Shown piece by piece: positions 51,441 through 62,640 of a stretch of 64,000 nt of DNA. Position 1 is the stretch's first letter, and every line of letters starts with the position of its first letter. Below the pieces are notes generated by a model that was given only the letters and a program-made list of their open reading frames with translations, was not told the DNA's origin and made no database searches. The DNA lies in assembly GCA_033002965.1 (NCBI GenBank), contig JAURVB010000149.1, positions 186,001-250,000 of the forward strand, given 5' to 3'. The DNA comes from Piper betle (taxonomy: Eukaryota; Streptophyta; Magnoliopsida; Piperales; Piperaceae). Made by a program: the position numbers and the translations under genes.

Positions 51441-52324
51441 CACTGTTGGAGAAATCGGCCGATTCCGTGCGGAATCGGCCGATTTAAATCGGATCGGCGT
51501 CGCGCCGATCCGATTTCGGGCCGAATCGGGCGGCCCCGAATCGGCCCCGGAATCGGCCGAGTTCGGCCGATTCCGACCGATTTAAATCGGAATCGGAATC
51601 GGCCGATTTAAATCGGAATCGGTTTTTTAAGAAATTACCAAAATACCCTAGGTATGATTTTTATTAAATTATTTAAGCATGGGTAAAATGGTAATTTGGA
51701 TTTTAAAACCTAAAATCAAACCCGCTCCCCCGACACCGCCGCCGCCCGCCGCCGCCCGGTTTCCGCCTCCGCCGTGCGGCCCCGACTCCGCGCTCGCCGC
51801 CGACCGGGCTGCCGACCTCGCCGCCGACCTCGCAACGTCGCCGCCCACCCGTGGCCGGACCGAATCGGGCACGCACGAATCGCCGCCGACTCCGCCGCCG
51901 GCTCCGGGCCGCCGACGGTTCGTCCGGCCGGGCTGCCGACATCGCCGCCGCGAGACTCGCCGCCGACCGGGCTGCCGGCGGCGGCGGGGGGGTAAAAATC
52001 GCACGATGGCATTCTTGTAATTAAAAGTTGACTCGAGTCTAACTCGAGTTAAAAATAATAATTAATTCGAAATAATTTAAAAAAATCTTAAAAAATATTT
52101 AAAAATATCAAAAACTATAATACACAGAATAATATCAAAATAACATCAATACTTAATTTTAATATATTTATATTATAAATTGTCAAATTATTATATATAA
52201 CTGATTAAATTAATTTGGACCGATTCAACTGAACCGATTCCTGGCCGATTCAGACCGATTCCGATTCCGATTCCGATTCACTGGAAAACCGATTCCGATT
52301 CCGATTCCGATTTATGCAACCATG
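51441..52324 (+). mobile_element. hAT-like non-autonomous element, copy C (CpG-rich core)
   Basis: Perfect 8-bp flanking repeat GTGTTGAT at 51433-51440 and 52325-52332. The left end CACTGTTGGAGAAATCGG is mutated in its outer bases; the right end is CCGATTTATGCAACCATG. Same orientation and layout as copy B: AATCGG repeats, ACCAAAATACCCTAGGTATG, CpG core (about 51720-52005), GATGGCATTCTTGTAATTAA, a GACTCGAGTCTAACTCGAGT palindrome, an AT arm ending TATTATATATAACTGATT, and CCGATT arrays. Open frames in the core on both strands are composition artefacts. Confidence 0.85.
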
Positions 52325-52332
52325 GTGTTGAT

Positions 52333-54926
52333 GGAGAATATATTTGGCTCAAGGTTCATTTTATTTTGTCTTTAAATTGGAGTCACCTGTTGGGTTTAAA
52401 GTTGAATCAAGTTTTACTCTGAGCACAAAAATAATTAATTTGAGAACGCTATGATCACACCGATATGATTAAATTTGATATTATATTAAAAATATCTAAA
52501 TTATTTCAATAAAAGCCGATCCTCAAGCTAGAGATTTAATCGAATGAATGAATAAAATTGAATAGTAAACAACCCTACCACCTTCTTACTTAAATTATGT
52601 TAATTTGGGGAGGTCCGCTGATCAACCACAGCGTTCATCATGGACAGCCATATATTTTCTCCAAAATCTTGGTTCCCCTCGTGTATTAGTCTGCTTTGGG
52701 TGTATCATCACCAGCTCATAACCAATTGTCTCTTGTTGGTCGTCCACTCTTTTCAGAAAAAGGTCCTTGGTATTTTACAAGTCATAATTTTTGTGTCTTG
52801 GGTTTGAGCATATCATGAATACATAGTAACCAGCAAACTAATAAGCATTTGATTAAACTTAGAATGACCTCGTAAGAAATCTACCCATTTAGCCGGTAGG
52901 AAAAAGATAAGTATAAGATTAGATATTATTTTAATTTACACAATTGCATGGAACGTTTTGTCTTGTCTTTGCAGGTCAATGCACGAGGGAGGGGGCCATT
53001 GTCAGGGCTAAAGCTAAATTCACATTTCACATTTTGCAGGCTAGCAGCTGTCTTCCACCATGCACCGAGTATCCACCAAAAATGTCACCTGGCCACAAAA
53101 TCCTTCTAGCAGTGATGGGCACCAAATTGAGTGGCACAACTTACAGGGTTGTACCTTGCTCGGGTCCCTTTGTATGGTGCTGACCCAGAGCTCTCATATG
53201 GGCCATGCCTGGGTCTTTGAGAATATTCTTGTGTGGGTGTTGATCTGGTATGAAATAACGGACCCAGTATTTTTTTCACCATAAAAAAGGCAGATCCACA
53301 AGAATGTGTCTTGAGTCTCTTATTTTGACCCCATCTGATCCATTTTGAAGTGTTAATCCCTATCATTTCTTCATAACATTCTTTGAGGATCTAATTACAA
53401 AATTCCAACCCAACATTTTTGGAGATGAAAGTTGCTTGATTCTCAGAGTTAAAAAGCTGCAAGGAACTTGCTGCTTTGAAGTAACTATGTAGAAAAGGTA
53501 AAAATAGTTGACAGTGCGTGTAAGTTGTAGCTATGTGGTTAATGAATGGGGTGGACGCTCGGCGTCCCCCACGGCATCGGTCCCTGGGAGAGCCAAAATA
53601 TTTTCATGGTTAACATAGTCAGATGGTTCCAAGCATGAGTCGGCCATGAACGAGGGCTGTCCCCTACAAATGAAGCTTTCATGTCCTTGTTTCACAGGGC
53701 ACCTTTAATTTATGATACATATGCTATTGAAGATGTCGATGGCCATAGAAGCCATAACTTGGAAGAACCTCCATTCCTCCTGCTGTCCCACAGTCAAGGT
53801 TCGCCCTCCGTGAGACCTCGGAGAGATCCCGGAAATGTTTGGACATCGGAACTCCTAATATAAATAATTATTCTATATAACACCTATCCATTATACAGGT
53901 ATTTAATTTAAATTAATAGCTAAAACTAATATTTTCATCAATAAAATCACAGCTAGATGATCTTTTAACTTGTATATACTTTTAAATTTTATTTGTTTTC
54001 CATAATAGTTGTATATATATTTTATTCTCCCAACTCTTCCTTTTTATTATAATTTGCAAAATTTATAATATTAAGTTAAACAAATACAAGTAAAGCATAA
54101 AAAGTAATAAAAGTGAAGCATACATATAATAAAAAATTTACATAATAACTTACATTGAAATATTTATACTTAAAGTTTATATTAATCTAAGAAAAACTAT
54201 TTGCAATAGATAATTGATATAAAAATATTTAAAACAAATATTTACATCATTATATAACTTGCCTTAGGTAAGCAATTATATAAAATATTTATATATGATG
54301 ATAAAATGATAAAATAAAATATTTTTCTAAATATTACAAAATAATAATGATAAATAAAATTGTTATTACTCAGGCCATGTATGGCGCAGTAGCTCGACGA
54401 AATCATCAAGGCCAAAGACACTATCTTGGGGTACCAATGTACCATCCCAACCAGAGATGTTTGTATGGATAATAACATTATAATAACAATTAACAACTCA
54501 ATCTAAGTAAAATAAAGGCGACCACAGAGCTAAATTTTGGTTAGTAAATGGTAGCTTCGTAATTGGTAATTCAGTCATAGCCCAAATAACCAACAATGTA
54601 ATGAATGATTTAACTTCCAAATGCTTTTTCATTGTAAAATCTGAGACAACAAAGAAATTCATTTGGATTAGAAAAGCTTGGCCTGATACAAAGCTAAGAC
54701 AGCAGCATAAGTAGGAACAAGTAATGGCTTAAAAAACAAACACAGTTATCTTAACTTCAAAAAGAATGTCTGAAAATCTCATAATAAGTTCAACTTCAGC
54801 ATACAAAAATGTAAACGCCCCTTTCATAATTCATTAAAAGGACTCACAATTCACCATTTCATCGCAAAGTTTTCATATCCCAAAACCTGCTATGGCGAGT
54901 TCCTTCAATAATTTATCAATATTCTT
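52333..54926. other. Gene-empty region right of copy C
   Basis: A moderately GC-rich block (about 52940-53860) carries short frames without domains and may be an eroded repeat or gene remnant I could not identify. The rest is AT-rich. The last part is the 3' UTR of the S26-like gene. Confidence 0.45.
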
Positions 54927-57900
54927 CTATACCCGGTGATTCTTTGCCATCTCATCTACATCCAGTTCAACAGCCAATACAGGAGAATCTCGTCGCATCC
55001 CAAAATGGCTAAAAGAAAATATATGTCAAGCATCAAAAAAGAAAAAAGGATCAAAGGCTAAAGGCAGAAGCTTGCAAAGAACAGAGAAGTAACTTAGACA
55101 ACGAACCTATTGTGCACCGGACCATGGTCAACAGCGGTACGCAAAGAATATATAACTCTACCTACAATGTTTGACATAGGTATAGGACCAAATGACCTAC
55201 TGTCTCTTGCTTCCTGCTTCAAAGGAAAAAAGCACAAATGTATAGTGATTAGGCTGGCAGGCAGACAGAATTACCAAGAGCGCTTGCCAGACAGTATACC
55301 TTTGGTTTTAAAGATTCATTCTCAGAAACAACCCAACATTCATTCTCATCAAGGACGAAGGGCGTGTCTTTCTCATCTGAAGAAACCATCTCGTATCCTT
55401 CAATAGCGGACAACCTTCTAACCAGATAATCATCAGGATTTTCTGGATCCATCAATACAACCATGTCTCCAACAAAAACACGCCTGTGGATCAAAAGGAA
55501 AAATGGAACATCTCTATTAACATTCAAACAAAAATATAATTATGGTGATATAAATAATATATTAGTTCATTCCTAAACTTTGAGCTTCCAGGCAAAATGA
55601 TTAAGCCATTAACTTTTCATGGTTCTTGGAGTATGTGCCAAGAAGAATATTAACTTACTGCATGTCATTTGCCCAATTTAGGTGGAGGGGCTGTTAATGT
55701 AAATATTGGATGGTTCCTTTCCTCACATCTTTAGCTTTTAGGCAAAGTGGAAAAACCATATAAAGTAACAATTACAATAATCATTTCAAAAACGTTCTTC
55801 CAACCCAATAAACTTGGGTCAACCTACGTACTAATTTTCCAACAAAATTATACAATTAGATTATTCCATGGAAAGGGATGATCCAGACTATTCTCTTCTG
55901 AAAATAATTTGAGACCATTAAAAGCATGCATGAAAGCTAAAGCACCCATGCGAGATATTGAGGAGAACGACATCATACAGTTAGTCAAATTTATAGTTAA
56001 CTGTTGCAAGTAATCAAAGATCTAAGATAGTTTTCGAGGATTTATAAGGACCATTGAAATTACATTTGATCAGCGAAAGGCAGCTTTCGAACAAGAAGTG
56101 TTCCACCCTCCGGTGATACAGTTGGAGCCATCTCTACACCTTTGTTCCAATGCATGTAAGTCAACTTGCCCTGGAACACATTTTTCCAAAAACTTTCCCC
56201 TAGTTCTTTGACTGAGATTTGACCTCTTTCATAGCTCTGCAGTGCACAAAAATTTATTCAGCTTTCATTGAGCGTCATATTAAAAAAATCAATATTAAAT
56301 AATTGTTTGGTCCTAGAATTTATTAAGATCATCGTAAGCAGTCCCAAAAAACAAAGTCAAATACATGGTTTTCTTGAAAAAGCATGAAAACATAAAATAA
56401 AGAAATTGCACCAACAAACAAAGCACAAATCATCGAAAGACAGAATAATGGAAACTTGCACTTGATGCAGTTGCAAATGATGCCATGGATATAAATAGGG
56501 ATGAACTGAGATCTCAGCTATAAAGGCTTCAAGTTCCGTTACCAATAAGTTTAGAAAAGGTACAACTTTTCAGTTTTAGGTAAAAGAATATCTGTGATTA
56601 GTGGCAAAGATGAACTTCGCAAAGATGAGTTGAACAGACAAACTTTTTTCCAAAGTGACTTGCTGGAGAAACATATTAAAAAATTCGACTCGTAAAAATG
56701 CGTGCAGTAACTTGTTGTAGAGCAGAGAAAGAAATTGCAATTGTGAACATTAAACATAAGCAATTCAAATAGAAATAAGAGTTGCAACAGGAAGCATTTT
56801 TATTTTCTGTCTTGAAAAAAATACACTCTTAAACGAAAAACATGTGGCAATGTACAGTCATATCTGATTATACTTTTCTCTTTTTTTGGTTCCACGCAAT
56901 TATTTAGATAATCTTTACTGGGAGCTAGAAGGGACCAAGTAAGTGGTGTTTACATTTCAATTTAAAGCCCACAAAAGCAAGTGCAATCTCCAGATTGAAC
57001 AGTCACATATTAGACAGCCTTCCAACCTCTACCAAACTATGACCTGAATCTCCTTTCATAACTGTCCTTATCCTCATTTCTTTTCTTATTTCCTTCACCT
57101 TGGTCCATTCAAAATTTGAAGCATAGCAGTTTGATACCAGTATGAAATTTCTACTATATTAGGCTCCAACTCCAGCAATCAGGCCTTCACCTTTCTTGTT
57201 CTATCAAAATCTCCAATGCTATTGCAAACACTAAGTAAATCCTGCAAATCTTTTGATCAGGTTCTAACATCATGTTTTTCACGAAATCAAAAGCCTCATT
57301 AACATGCCCTGCTCGACATGGAAGATCCACCATGCATCCATAGTGAGCCATCCAAGGCGCCAATTTGTGCTCTTCTACCATGGATGTGAAACACATCCTG
57401 GACTCTTGCACGAGCCCAGTATGGCAACAAGCAAAGAGGATGCTAATAAAAACTATCTCGTCTGGCTTAAACCCTTCTCTCTGCATTTGGGCGAACCTGA
57501 CATGTGCAGCAACACCTTGACCATGCAGTGCCAGCCCTTGGATCATAGCAGTCCAAGTTATATGGTTTTTCTTACCTGTAAAGTCAAATATCCTGCAAGC
57601 TCTATCTAGGTTGCCACATTTGGAAAACTTGTCAATAAGGGCATTTGATATTTTAACGGAATCCCCAAAACCATTTTTAATAATGTAGCAATATTTCTGC
57701 TACATTAAACCTTCCCAGCTATGAGCACGTGGAAAGTAGATCAAGCACTGTTATTTCATCAGGTTTAACATTTTCAGCTACCATCTTTCCGAAAATGGCA
57801 AAAGTTTCCAGTGGAAAATTGTTCTCCACATACCCGTTATAAATGGCCGGCCATGTAACAACATTTCTTGCTGGCATCTGTACAAAAACTCTTCCAGCAA

Positions 57901-59425
57901 TTGACAAACACCCACTTTTCATGTACATCTAGATCAAAACATTGTAAACAAACACATCAAATTCCACAAGATCTCTGATGAAAAGTCCATGCAAAAGTTT
58001 ACCTAACTTGGGTGATTCTCAAAGGAGAACATGCTGAAATAATGCAAACTGCAGTCACCAATCATGTCACACAAAAGCCCCAGTGCCTCGTGAGGTTGTT
58101 TGCTCCCCCATATGCCTTGATGAAAGCAATCCACAATGGCAAATCCCTATTGAGAGTTTCATCAAATATACTATTCGCATACTCAAAGTCCCTAGATACA
58201 TTTGCAGTAATTCTGTCTGTAAAATCACTTGCGAGCCAAAACCCATCTTGAAAATCTGCCCTTGAACTGCTTCGCCCCCAAAAAGCCATGGAATGGCAGC
58301 GCAGGATTTAATAACAAGCTGAAGTGTATGTCCGTCATCTGTCAATGCCTCCCTTCTCACATGATTAAAAATCATAATGGACTGTAGAAGCTCCTGCTCT
58401 TCCTGTAAGCATTTGATAATGATGTTCCATTTGTACCCATCTCTCACATCAATGAAATGCCCAGCCATAGAGGAGAAGAATGTGAACTGCCCACAGGGAA
58501 AAGTGATTGAACAAAACCTTGTACAAGATGGCTGGCTGCCTTTGTTACTACACTTGTAGCCACGCCTGATTTCATATAAAGAGGTTCGAACCCTGACTGA
58601 TAGTGTAAGTAGGGATTCTGGTATTTAACGCTGAACATTTCGGAACATAAATACGTGGTAAGAGACCCACCAAACATTAAATTTTTCACTAGCAGATTCT
58701 CCCAGTGACAGACAATCTACATAAAACTGGTACATGAATGGCCAAAGCAACCCTCTGAAGTCCCGGGCACTACTATGCACACACAACTTCTACAACAGCA
58801 CATACACCATAGAAATTGTAACATATACCTAAGAATGGCTAATAAAATCAGATGACCACAGTGATACCCCTCATATCACAAAGCGTCGCCATGGCCAGTT
58901 CATTTTAGCCGTAAATAGGCCGTGCATCAACCGCCCAGGCCAAAATAAAACGGGGAATATATTTCCATTTGGTATTATCTTTAATACCAAATCAAACGAC
59001 CAGTTCAATTCGGATTAGTTAAAAGAAACGAATAAGTCCGCCTTTAGAGACTTTGAATTCCTGTCAAAAATTTCTCTTATGTGTTGTATCATGAAAATAT
59101 CTTTTTGTTTTTGGCTATGCAAGAACTATAAAACTCTCTGGGGTGAAACAAAACATTGCTCCCCCTCAACTAAATTATTCCTTTTTTTTGCTTCAAAGAA
59201 ATGTTGTGTTCAACCAATATAACTCTTCAAAGATTCCATTTTTACAATGCACCAACGTGGAGAAACGAAGTCAAACATGCATGCCATCCATAAACATCAG
59301 AAACAAAATACAGAATAAAGAATCTGAAGCATACATAAACAAAGATGGATTGGATGGCAAACCTTCCAGCTGGTGGAGATGGAGTATTCGACTTTGCTAG
59401 CGAGGTAGCGGAACCAAGTGGCCAT
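54927..59425 (-). CDS. S26 signal-peptidase-like protein (mitochondrial IMP-like fold) lacking the catalytic Ser/Lys, 5 exons
   Basis: Exons on the minus strand: 59425-59363, 56236-56064, 55483-55300, 55213-55107, 55008-54927; GT/AG borders, 609 nt, 202 aa. Sequence: MATWFRYLASKVEYSISTSW, LTYMHWNKGVEMAPTVSPEG, GTLLVRKLPFADQMRVFVGD, VVLMDPENPDDYLVRRLSAI, DSRSFGPIPMSNIVGRVIYS, LRTAVDHGPVHN, and the conserved tail VELDVDEMAKNH. The fold resembles inner-membrane peptidase / signal peptidase I. The segment equivalent to the catalytic 'SMxPT' box reads EMAPT (Glu about 56), and the general-base lysine position falls in LVRRL (about 99-103). As I recall, plant homologues share these changes, so the whole subfamily may be non-proteolytic. 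Intron 1 is 3.1 kb and hosts a PPR pseudogene. Confidence 0.85.
57150..58690 (-). pseudogene. PLS-class pentatricopeptide repeat (PPR) pseudogene nested in S26-like intron 1
   Basis: Broken minus-strand frames align in order to one PPR protein. Around 58468-58062: KWNIIIKCLQ, DGHTLQLVIKSCAAI, FGGEAVQGQIFKMGFGS, FDETLNRDLPLWIAFIKAYG. Around 57928-57719: MYMKSGCLSIAGRVFVQMPA, RNVVTWPAIYNGYVENNFPL, NVKPDEITVLDLLSTC. Around 57546-57187: MIQGLALHGQG, MQREGFKPDEIVFISILFAC, HTGLVQESRMCFTSMVEEHK, HYGCMVDLPCRAGHVNEAFD. The HYGCMVDL...RAGHV stretch precedes an E-type domain, which places it in the PLS class. Frameshifts and stops separate the blocks, so it is not functional. Intact relatives edit organelle RNA. 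It has the same strand as the host gene. Confidence 0.75.
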
Positions 59426-60080
59426 CGAAACCATCTATCTCCTTTGCACCTTACCCGCTGCTATCTGCCTCCTTCCTCCTCCCATTAACACCCCCCCCCT
59501 CTCTTTCTTCCCTCTTTGAGCTGATTTTTTTGGCCACGGTTTTAAACCCTATCCCCACGGGCAGAGTGGGTTTTTTTGTTAAAGCTTATATTTTCTTAAA
59601 TTAAAATCCAAGCATATATTTTCTTTGTTGTTGATATAAATTCTCCTACTTATTCCATATGATATAAAAAAAATGTTGAAAACATTAATCTTAGCTTTTA
59701 TTTAATTAACATGAATCTTAAATTAAAATCTACTCTAAGGGTAAAATTTTAATACCAACTCTAATTTTTTATCTAGCCTTCAGGTTAACAATATCTGAAC
59801 ATTAATACAATTATTCTCTTTTTTTCATATCTTAAACTTGTATCCCATAACTTAATTTTTTTAAAAAAAAACTATTTATACTCCCTTGGACTTAACGATA
59901 TTGGGTGTGAAATCTTTGATAGAGTTTTTTACTAGAAAAAGGAGAATAATTTTAGATATGACTAGGTGGTGGAAAATTCAAACCTAATTATTAGAAAAGG
60001 AAAAAGTATGAATTATCTAAAATACTCTCTTTAAAAATTAAAATAAACTCAAATTAAAATTAATTCTTTTTTTTACTTTT
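59426..60080. other. Upstream region of S26-like gene
   Basis: Promoter side of the minus-strand gene. A CCCCCCCCC run at about 59489 sits in the leader or promoter. Beyond it is AT-rich DNA with no gene. Confidence 0.45.
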
Positions 60081-60103
60081 TGTCAAGTTGGTCCTTAGTC
60101 TTG

Positions 60104-60340
60104 GGGCGGCCAAATTTGGTCGCCCCTAGGTAGCCAGTTGACCGCCCTTATAAATATTTTTTTATTATTTTTATAATTTCATAGTTTTGAATTGGGTTGT
60201 TTTGATTTTGATTACCTTAACTTTGGGTAGCTAGATTTGGTCGCCCCTAGGTAGTTGACAGGCCACCCATGAAAAAAGTTTTTTTAAATTTTTTTATAAT
60301 TTTATAGTTTTGAATTGGGTTGTTTTGATTTTTATTTTAT
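60104..60340. repeat. Two diverged tandem copies of a ~122-bp unit
   Basis: ATTTGGTCGCCCCTAGGTAG recurs at about 60114 and 60235. Each is followed by a T-rich stretch, TTTATAATTT and TAGTTTTGAATTGGGTTGTT. Confidence 0.7.
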
Positions 60341-61134
60341 AATAATATCAACACAATTACAGTTTTGTCATCATAGAAAAATATTCTATTTTAAAACAAC
60401 TAGCTATGTTGTTCCCCACCACATCCTTTTTATGATAAAAAGCTATCTTTAATATCTTATTGCATGAGTCAATAAACCTAATCAGATGATAACGTGGGCA
60501 ATTTAATTTTCCTATGCAAGTGAACTAACTTTATATGAATAATTTTGAGATATTTCCCATCTCATGTAATGATGGTCAACAATTGCACATCAAGTTTGAC
60601 GGGTATTTGTAAGTGGTGTGAAGTGACAAATTTTCCAAAAAGTTTTTACTTAGGTTGGGAAGGGGAGACTGTAGGGGTTGCATCTCCCTCCCTGTTTGAA
60701 GGATGCTAAAACCAACAAGGAGTGTTCCATAAGATTCAAAATGAGAGAATTGTTCAAGTCTTTTATCGTACGATGAAAATGAAAAAATATATAATCATAT
60801 AGGAAATTGTACAGACATGTAATTGGACAAAGTGGTACAAAAAATTTAAGAAATTTTATGAAAAATGAAAAAAAGACTTATTGGTGAGTGTTTCAATACT
60901 CAGGGAGGAGTATTTTAAGTTGGTTCTCAATTTTCAAAAGGTTGGCCATATTTAAAATATTGTGTTTTGTATTATTTGGTCATAAATATGTAGTTGTTTA
61001 TGTGTGTTGAGTGTGTTATTGTATACTTCAGTGTGAAGTTTTAGAGTGAGGTTCTCCCTCTTTTAACGAGGAGCCTCTCTCTCTTAGAGAAGAGGGAGAG
61101 CCTCTCCTCACAAAGATATGGGTGTTTCCAATTG

Positions 61135-62215
61135 GAATGTGTCTCTAGTTAGAGATTATGGTCTTTTCCATTGGTGTGTCGTCTCTAATTAGAGATTATG
61201 TGGGTTGTTCCCAAAAGGAGTTTGTGAGTCTTTCCCGATTGAAGTAAGTTTTTCCCCAACAAGGTTTTTGTGCATAACAATGAAAAGGGCGGGGAGATCC
61301 TTGTTTTGAAGGTTTGCACATGAAAGAAGAAGAAGAAATATGTGAAAGAAGCTAAGGATTGGTTAGAAGGGATTGAAGCAATTATTTGGTTAGATTTATA
61401 TCTACAAGTTAGAGTCTTTGGCAAGTTCTATATCAATTGTCCGTCTCCATCCTTTCTTATACTTGTGTGCTTTTGAAGAAAATATTATGTACCCATTATT
61501 TAGTAATAGTGGAAGGTTTGAAGGTTATGACCTCATAGCTTTGTGGTGAACATTTCTACATATCTAGTGGTCCTTATACCCCTTCATCGGGCATATCATG
61601 AAAGAGTTTGGTTCATCCAAGATTATAGTGTTTCGTTGAGGTTCCAATATGGAGAGATAGGGCATTGCATATGAGTCGGGAAAGGAGACGTATTGAAATA
61701 TTTTCCTCTTTTATGTGATGGTGGTCTTCTAATTGGAGTGTATTTATTGTTGGAGATTGTGGTCTTCCACATTGGAGTGTCTTATCTATTTGGAGATGAT
61801 GAGTTGTTTTTAATTGGAGTGTTTGAATCTTTCCCAGGTGAAGTGAGTTTTTCTTAAAGAAGGTTTTATCCGTAACAATGACAAGGGTGAGAGAGATCCG
61901 TACTTTAAGGGTTTGCACATGGGAGAAGAAGAAGAAAGCTGTGAAAGAAGTTAAGATTTGTTAAAAGAAATCAATGCAGTTATTTGAGTTAATTCAGATG
62001 TGCAAGTTGAAGTTTTGACACGCTCTACATCAATTGTCAATACTCAGCTTTTCTTATTCCTTGTATTCTATTATTAATTAATGAAGATCTAATTATATAT
62101 TGAGATTTTATTGTGTGCATTTGAAAAAAACATTATGTACCCCTTATTTGGTAATAGTAGAATGTTTGAAGACTATAACCCCGTAGTTTTGTGGTAGAGA
62201 TTTCTACGTTAAGTC
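61135..62215. repeat. Two diverged ~597-bp direct copies, LTR-remnant-like
   Basis: Shared phrases in order: TTGGAGTGT, GAGATTATGG / GAGATTGTGG, AACAATGAAAAGGG (61277) / AACAATGACAAGGG (61874), GAGATCC, GGTTTGCACATG, AGAAGAAGAAA, TGTGAAAGAAG, ACATCAATTGTC, CATTATGTACCC, TTTGTGGT. The spacing is 597 bp. It could be tandem remnants of a retrotransposon end. No coding sequence. Confidence 0.6.
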
Positions 62216-62640
62216 TGTATTTGCTCTATCTGGTAATTAAAGATCCCAACAAATGGGTTATCGGCCCCCAACACAAATGAAGTAGAAGGGAAAAAAATGG
62301 GATAAAAAGGAGTTATCAATGAGTTCTTAGTGAAGTGGGTGATCGTCTTTGATGCATTGGAGCTACTAATTATATGTGGGAAATCTAATTAAGTAGGAGG
62401 AACAAGGGAAAGACATTACTTTATTTCAAATATGAGTTCTGATTTATTAATATCATAAAAATTAATTTAAATTTTCATAATCTGGTTCTCAATAGAATTA
62501 TATAATAACCAACAAAAATTACATCATGAAGATTCTACTATGCGCTACCTTGTTTGGCGGCGCATAGGCAACTCATCAAATGTGGGCTGTTGGATCAAAA
62601 TCCAATGGCCCACACTCAATATTTTTTTTTTTTGCCCTTC
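62216..62640. other. Unannotated AT-rich stretch
   Basis: Nothing recognised. It ends in a poly-T run before the C-rich block. Confidence 0.5.

Noticed and set aside
52944..53863. Possible gene remnant in the GC-richer block
   Set aside because: No frame on either strand gave a recognisable motif.
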